A stretch of 64,000 nucleotides of DNA, taken from NCBI GenBank assembly GCA_036768485.1, contig JAVLUZ010000338.1:1294958-1358957 (forward strand). The letters run 5' to 3'. The stretch is from Mermis nigrescens (lineage: Eukaryota > Nematoda > Enoplea > Mermithida > Mermithidae). Both the position numbers and the translations under genes were made by a program. Below are positions 57,166 through 64,000 of this stretch, in pieces; position 1 is the stretch's first letter, and every line of letters begins with the position of its first letter. A model generated the notes under the pieces. It was given only the letters and a program-made list of their open reading frames with translations. It was not told the origin of the DNA and did not search any database.

Positions 57166-57635
57166 TTATATTTGCAACAAATTTGGAAAAGGTGACAAAA
57201 TCTCGCTTTCTTGGTCTAATGCAGATGTACCACTTGCGGAGAAATAAGATGCTACAGGCGCTGATACAGTATTGCGTTGATATTCAACGTTAACTTGACA
57301 GTCACATTGACTTTTTTTGGTACCGACTTTTTGACTGTAATATGCAGCTTTAGCTTGATGGGCCAAAACTTTTTCTTTCACTGCTTGTTTCATCAATTCT
57401 AGAAGCTCCATTTTGCTCGCATGTTCACGGATTAAATTTGAATGTGTTATTTTGAAAATTTGTCACTTAGCACCATCATCATTGTTATACTTCAGCTGCT
57501 GAGGCGGTTTTGTTACACTACCATCTCTTTCATGAAATATTTTGCAAAATTTCTAAGGTTGTAGACGTATCACCTTTACTGCTAATGAATGAGACTGTGT
57601 TTGTCGTCTCTTCAGAATCACTTGGGTCTATGAGG
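57166..57635 (-). pseudogene. Possible Harbinger MYB-like accessory protein, convergent to the transposase
   Basis: On the minus strand: DPSDSEETTNTVSF near 57610, HERDGSVTKPPQQLKYNN near 57520, a stop (about 57466), then a coiled Lys/Ala-rich MELLELMKQAVKEKVLAHQA. Harbinger elements carry a second MYB/SANT gene of this kind. The hAT element at 57636 is inserted in its N-terminal part. Low-similarity identification. Confidence 0.35.
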
Positions 57636-57720
57636 CAAGGAACAACCGGGCGCCCGGTCCCGGCCAGGCCTAGCAGGCCCAGTCCCGTCCTGGTCCCGGC
57701 CTCAAAATGGCCGGGCCTTG

Positions 57721-58395
57721 TAGATTATGCAAGGCACTCAACTTACCTAACTTAGAGAAACGTGTAATGCTGTACATGTGTACATAATCTCAACCTTTGT
57801 AGCATGTGAATTGGTAGGCACCATACGTGGGCAGCAAGAAAATTCTGGGGGGTGCAAGATTTTTTTGAAGGTCAAAAAATGGCCTTAAAAATGGTGGTAT
57901 GGCGATAAAAACACCATTTTTTGACGTTTCTCATCAAGCACTATCCATTGGCATCAAAAAATTGCGAAAAAAAAACAAAAAAAATTTCAAAAATTGAATT
58001 CTGGGGGGGTATTTTGATTTCTGGGGGGGGGTATTTTGGTTTCTGGGGGGTGCATACCCCCAAAACTCCCATCACGCCCAGGTGTGGTAGGCACTGTCTG
58101 TATATCCATTTTGCACTTTATTTGGACTGATACAACTCGTAATATTTGTGTGTCACCAGCTTTAGCCCGAACTCATTCATATATTGATGCTTGTAGATTA
58201 TGCAAGGCACTCAACTTACCTAACTTAGAGAAGCGTGTAATGCTGTACATGCGTACATAATCTCAACCTTTGTAGCATGTGAATTGGTAGGCACTGTCTG
58301 TATATCCATTTTGCACTTTATTTGGACTGATACAACTCGTAATATTTGTGTGTCACCAGCTTTAGCTCGAACTCATTCATATATCGACGCGTGAA
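57721..58395 (+). repeat. ~205-bp tandem duplication in the hAT 5' region
   Basis: 'tagattatgcaaggcactcaacttacc' through 'tcattcatatat.gacgc' occurs twice (57721-57821 plus 58087-58190; then 58191-58395) with a few changes. The first unit is split by the family B MITE at 57822-58086. Confidence 0.85.
57822..58086 (+). mobile_element. Family B hAT-like MITE, intact ends
   Basis: CATACGTGGGCAGC...CACGCCCAGGTGTG with a perfect 8-bp duplication gtaggcac (57814-57821, 58087-58094). Confidence 0.92.
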
Positions 58396-60617
58396 CCTTA
58401 TTTTATGCATTTATGTGAACTAAAATCGTGCAAAAAATGGAATTTTTTGAAATACCGATATATTGACTTTTCCGCACGTTTTGGAAATGATATATGTATT
58501 CAAAAAACCATATCATTATTGTCTTTATATTTACTACTTGACTATGCTTATGCGCGATTAGATTGTGTAACCTCACAATTCAAGATCAAGAGACTTTGGT
58601 ATGAATATTAATTGATGCAAAAGTGTAAAGATTTCTTTTGTTGTCAACGTGACAGTGAGCTAATAATAGCTCGCTAAAGAGAACTTCGAGTATTGTTTTG
58701 AAAAATTCTGTTGAAGAAAAAACAGTTTTGTCGGCAACCTATGTACCTTTGACTATTCCTTTGTAGCCTTAGCTTTTTTTACTCTACTTAAGCAAAAATT
58801 TACTCAAGAACTCGTCCTCTTGTTTAAGCAACTAAATTCAATCTTATATTATTCCACTCACATTATAAGCCACTATTTTGTGACTGCGTGTTCTTATTGC
58901 TAAGATCGATGTCTTATGTAATTAACTTCTTGTTTAAATCAATTATGTCCACTTCACTGTATTTTTGCTCCTTTTGTATCACTGTGACCTATTAATTTTG
59001 CGTATCGTATACAGCACTGAAAGCTTTGTTTGCTTGTTCAGATCATTTATAATTTTTTTTTGTTCAGGAGCAATATAGTTAGCCTTTTAAATGGCTACGT
59101 CTATTAAAACGTCAGCATTATGGAATTTTTTGATCTAAGAGCGAACAATAAATCTGTAGCAATTTGCAAAATCTGCAAATCTTTGACTTCTTGAGGATCA
59201 TCTAATAAATTGGCAAAGGACTGGGGAAACGGTGCACTTATTCGTCATTTAAAGAATCAACATATAAGTGAATTTTGTGAGTACGAGAAAATGGAGAAAG
59301 AAAAGAAAGAACAAAAACCATCTTCTTCATCACATTTTGTATTGCAAGAAGTAGAAGAGATTAAGCCGGCTCAAACAACAATAATGGAACTTTTTGAAAG
59401 AAAACAGAGATTCCCACCTGGTTCTGCTGATCAAGCTAGGATAAACCACCTAGTATTTGAGTGGATGGTCGATGCCTATTTACCATATTTGACAGTTTTG
59501 AATGATCGATTTGCCACGCTGATAAATCATCTGAATCTGCGATATAATTTGCCATCTGAAAAATATTTTCGTACAACAATGATGCCAGATATTTATGAAC
59601 GAGTTCGCAGCAAAATTATGTCCTTGATTCACGAGAATGCACAATGGATAAGTGTAACTACAGATATGTGGACTAATCAGAGTATGCAAGCTTTTGTTAG
59701 TTTCACAGTTCATTTTATAACAAAGAAGTGGGAGAGAAAGACAGCCATCTTGGGCTGTTTTGCTTACACTGAAGAATCCCACTCGGCTGCAAATATCGCA
59801 AAGTTTTTACGCGAAATCGTGAACAAATGGCGGCTGGAAGGGAAATTGCACGTTGTTATACGTGACAATGATATAAAATTGGTTAACGCCCTAGAAATTA
59901 ATCATTGGAATCATGTTGGCTGTTTCCTTCATACGTTACAACTCGTTGTCACAAAATCCGGCTTTGCGCAGAAAGCAGTTGGTAAGAAAGCAATATTACA
60001 TACAAATGGTATTAATTATTGATATGAAAATTAAACTCACAGATGTGCACTTACAAGTGAAAGCAATACGCACAATTTCACCAAATAAATCAACTAAAAG
60101 CTCATTTATTTCTTTTATGACATTAAGCTCATATACAAGTCATTCAAATAACTAAATCTGTTTTTCTGATTATTTAAGAGGTAGAACTTATTTATTGGGA
60201 ATATTTATTAACAGTCTTTACTCACGTGTTCCTGCCTAATTTTTCTCGCATTTTGATGCCTAATTTGATCCTTTTTAAACGCATAGCGCAATAAATATCC
60301 CTCCATGGATGAATGAGTCAATATTATACAATATTTTATTATGTAAGTAAACTTTAAGTGAAGTTCACACTTATAATATGTAAGCATGTAATGACTGGAC
60401 GTGCATAGATAAAAATTTTGTCCTTCGAGTAACTCAAAATTAAAAATCCAAGTAAAAGGGCAAAAAGGACCAAACTTTTTCTCTTACTAAGCTTAGTATT
60501 ATGCTAAAATATTTTTGATCTTAGAATGTTTACACCAACTCCATTAAGGTCATACACATAAGCAAGCATGAATTATCTATACGTGTCTTCCAAATTTTAT
60601 ATCAACAAGTCAGCAGA

Positions 60618-60979
<362 letters not shown>

Positions 60980-62042
60980 GCACTGATTAATTGTTTCTTT
61001 CATTTTAGAAAATATGATAAAACGATGCCAAAACGGTGTCAAAAAATTTTGCAGCAGCTCGGTGGCAGCAGAATGCTTGGCAAGGGTACAGAAAGCAAAT
61101 AGAGTGCCAAGCCACTTTCTCATCATATCAAACAAAACTCAATGGAACAGCGTTTATGACATGTTGGGAAGAATAATAGTTCAATTTTAAAAATTATCCT
61201 CTTTAATTTTCCACTAATATCAGGTTTTTAGGAACAAAAACGAGCATTATGCAATGCATTTGACGAACTGGAATTGGGCGTAAACGCATCAAAGCTGAAA
61301 AAATAAAACACGATGAAATAAAGTCGCCATACATGTAACTATATATGATCTGGGGGGGCTGACAATTTCAGATAATGATTTTCGAATTGCTCAAAGCGTA
61401 CCTAGCTTAATTCTTACTTGGTTATTACAGAATTTAAGTATTTTAGTTCCAGGTTGTTAACTTGTTGAAACCATTCAAAAACGCCACAATATACGCCCAA
61501 AGTGAAAATGCATGTATTTCAGAGACAATACCGCATATCAAGTAAATGAGCCCTAAAGTCTAAATTTTTCATTGTTTTTGATTGAAATTTTGAAAATTTT
61601 GTTTTTGATTGAAATTTATCCCTCTTTTTGTAATAAGTAAGTGTATATGTTGTACTTTATACAGGAAGCTGACTAAAAGCGTTACTGAGGCCGACGCAAC
61701 TTATTGTGGCACTACTAAAAATGAGATACTTGCGCTGATACAAAAATATTTTTACGGCGATGATGAAAGAAGACATTTTTCTAACATACAGGCATCCGAT
61801 TATCATGGCTTAGCAACAGTGCTCGATCCTCGTTTCAAGCTTTCGGTGTGTGTTAAACATATTTAAAAATTTGACTGTTTTTTCTTCTAATCTAGTTTAT
61901 AGAAATTTGCTGAAAAACGGGATGCGATATTCATGAAACACAGATTGATCAAGGAAGTAGAAAAGCTGTTAATTGAGGAAGCTAGCAACGCAACAGCGCC
62001 AGCTCCATCAAAGCATAGTAGAAAGTAAACAACATTTGAAAG

Positions 62043-62478
62043 CAGTGTTTTTTGTACAAGGTCCGTTTGTACATGTACAAAGATGGTCCCTAAAAGTCTT
62101 TGTACATTTTGTACACACAAATTTTTGGGTACTATAATATGGTACAGGCACAGTAGCAATTTTAGTTTGGCAAAAACAGAGTTGTTCAACCTTTGGCAGT
62201 GTGTTTTAGCTAATTTCTGGGTTTCTAAGAGCAAAAATCACTAATAATTGTCTCAAAACGGCGCAAAGCGCCAAAAAATTTATCATTTTTCCTTTTAAAA
62301 TGCGATTTCTGACATTATAAATATAAACAGAACACACAATTACTCATTTCAGCCTGAAGCGCCGAAAACTTTGCGAATTTCAAACCTTTTCTGCAGTTTT
62401 TGTCTTCCCAAAAATCTTTGTCGGTTCCCAAGTCTTTGTACATCGGGAAAAATCTTTGCCGAATACAAAAAAACACTG
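62043..62478 (+). mobile_element. Family A hAT-like MITE, reference copy (436 bp)
   Basis: CAGTGTTTTTTGTACAAGG...CGAATACAAAAAAACACTG, inverted ends of about 16 bp. Flanks tttgaaag (62035-62042) and cttgaaag (62479-62486) are an 8-bp duplication with one change. It lies in an intron of the hAT transposase gene. Confidence 0.88.
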
Positions 62479-63528
62479 CTTGAAAGCATTAAAAAGGTAC
62501 ATACATAGAAAATGATAAGTAGAATATTGCATTTTAAGGGAAAATGATGGTACTTCATTCTGGTCATCGGATGAAACAAGTGATAGTGATGTGCCAGAGC
62601 AAGGTCCTATTCTGCAAGGTGGTACAACAAAAGCTACGTCAATAGACGAGCAGTATTTGTCAAAGAATTTGGCCACTGATGTAGACCCCCTGATCTTCTA
62701 TAAAGCAAATGAATTGAAATTCCCAGAAATAGCGAAGGTAGTAAGTAGCCTTTGCAAGCTAGTTATTTTTATGTGTATTAGACTTTTCGAAATAAATGTA
62801 TGAACGTAAAAACTGACTACAGCGCAGATTTAAAATAGATTATTTAATAGACATATTGGGGTTATTTTTCTTTCTACAGCTTCTGATTCATAAACCGAGT
62901 TTAAAAGGCTATATAGCAGTTTTTCTATTTTTTAGACATAAAACGTTTGAAGATTTCAACACTATTTTTGATATAATAAAAAGCAATATAATTTATGTTT
63001 TGTTTGTCATTATTGCGCTGAATTGCCTCCAGTCACAATATTTCTAAAAAGTATGTTTTATTCTCTTTAGCTAGCGAAGAAGTACTTAAGCGCTCCATGT
63101 GGTAACTCGGCCAGTGAACGAGAATTTAGTTTGGCCAGTGACATATCAAACTTTGATCGTAACAGACTGCTTTCTGATAGTGTTGATAAATTGTTGTTCC
63201 TAAAATACGGTTTGCGTGCTATTGGTTACAAAACGTTCAATTTAAAACCCTGATTATGTCTCTGAATAAAGGATTTCTGATGCCTCAGTGTGCTAATGTA
63301 TGTATCAATTTATGCCTACAGCATGCAAGGCCTACCTATTATTAATATAACAAGGCCCAGTCCCAGTCCCGGCCTCAAAAGCCCGATTCCGGCCAAATTT
63401 TGGGCCTGGTCGTTCGCTGCTATGAGGATTCGTCACTTTAAATAAAAAGAAGTAGGCATGGACTTGGTTCCTAGGAAATCAGTGCATGAGGATGGTATAA
63501 AAAGCTAATAGGTACCATAATACATGTA

Positions 63529-63945
63529 CAGCATGGGAATTCTGGGGGAAGGGGGGGTCGGGCCCAAAAAATTTTTAAAAAGTGCCTTTTTTGGGCTAAA
63601 AAACGATGGGTAAGCGTCCAAAACACTGTTTTTTGATGTTTGAGACAATGCTCGTGCTTCCTAGTACATAAAAAACGTAAAAAAAATTTTGAAAAAATCT
63701 GAAAAAATCGAGTAAATTGAACAAAATATAGTCAATAAATGTGTATATGGCGCAAAGCGCCAAAAATTTGATACTTTTGAGCAAAAATAATAGCTAAAAA
63801 TGCTTAAAAAGCACCTTTTCCATTAACTTTTGAAAATTTTTGAAAAATCGACAATTCTGGGGGTGGGTCGCGGCCTTTTTGCGGGGTGGCGGTGCCATTT
63901 GGTGGGGGGGGTGTCAAGACCCCCCAAACCCCAGGAACACGTCTG
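63529..63945. mobile_element. Family E hAT-like MITE (417 bp)
   Basis: CAGCATGGGAATTCTGGGGG...CCCAGGAACACGTCTG, flanked by acatgta on both sides (63522-63528, 63946-63952). G-rich at the left end, GGTGG-rich and CCCC-rich at the right. It includes a 'gcgcaaagcgcc' word shared with family A. Confidence 0.6.
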
Positions 63946-64000
63946 ACATGTAATAATCTGAATCAGAACACTGCACAGTTCCAAATTTTGACACCCGCTC

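Overview
The window is repeat-rich DNA from an invertebrate animal nuclear genome. The support is spliceosomal-type intron borders inside retroelement and transposase genes, Ty3/Gypsy LTR elements with env genes, a BED-finger hAT transposase, PIF/Harbinger remnants, long (AT)n tracts and an AT-rich background. The species cannot be named from sequence alone. There is one 100-base assembly gap (1946-2045). I found no convincing single-copy host gene; nearly everything recognisable is mobile DNA in various states of decay.

Layout. 1-1946: a tRNA-like Pol III unit, a small Tc1/mariner-like MITE and one hAT-type MITE. 2046-9122 (minus strand): an env-bearing Ty3/Gypsy element running into the gap, with its 5' LTR at 8574-9122 and the order gag, env, protease, RT, RNase H, start of integrase. 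9123-12100: nested hAT-like MITEs. 14851-18620: a long-TIR element, a palindromic short repeat and a decayed tandem array. 19345-31829 (plus strand): a nearly complete LTR element with paired LTRs, primer site, polypurine tract and again the order gag-env-PR-RT-RH-IN. 32700-57600: many MITEs, gag remnants of at least three further LTR elements, simple repeats and a Harbinger fragment. 57636-63419: a complete-ended hAT transposon with a perfect 8-bp target duplication and a multi-exon transposase. 63529-63945: one more hAT-like MITE.

Most interesting result: in both LTR elements, which differ clearly in sequence and orientation, a full envelope-like glycoprotein gene sits BETWEEN gag and pol. 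Retroviruses and errantiviruses have env after pol. In the minus-strand copy the nucleocapsid and env share one open frame, and the env membrane anchor shares another with the aspartic protease. This suggests a Gag-Env-Pol polyprotein threaded twice through a membrane. The plus copy has a phase-1 intron in the gag tail, and a third, decayed gag keeps an intron of the same kind at the same place.

The non-autonomous elements (families A, B, C, E, F, H below) carry CA(G)-type inverted termini, and most show recognisable 8-bp target duplications, the hAT signature. The autonomous hAT at 57636-63419 may represent the kind of transposase that mobilised some of them, but its own termini differ from theirs, so this link is inference.
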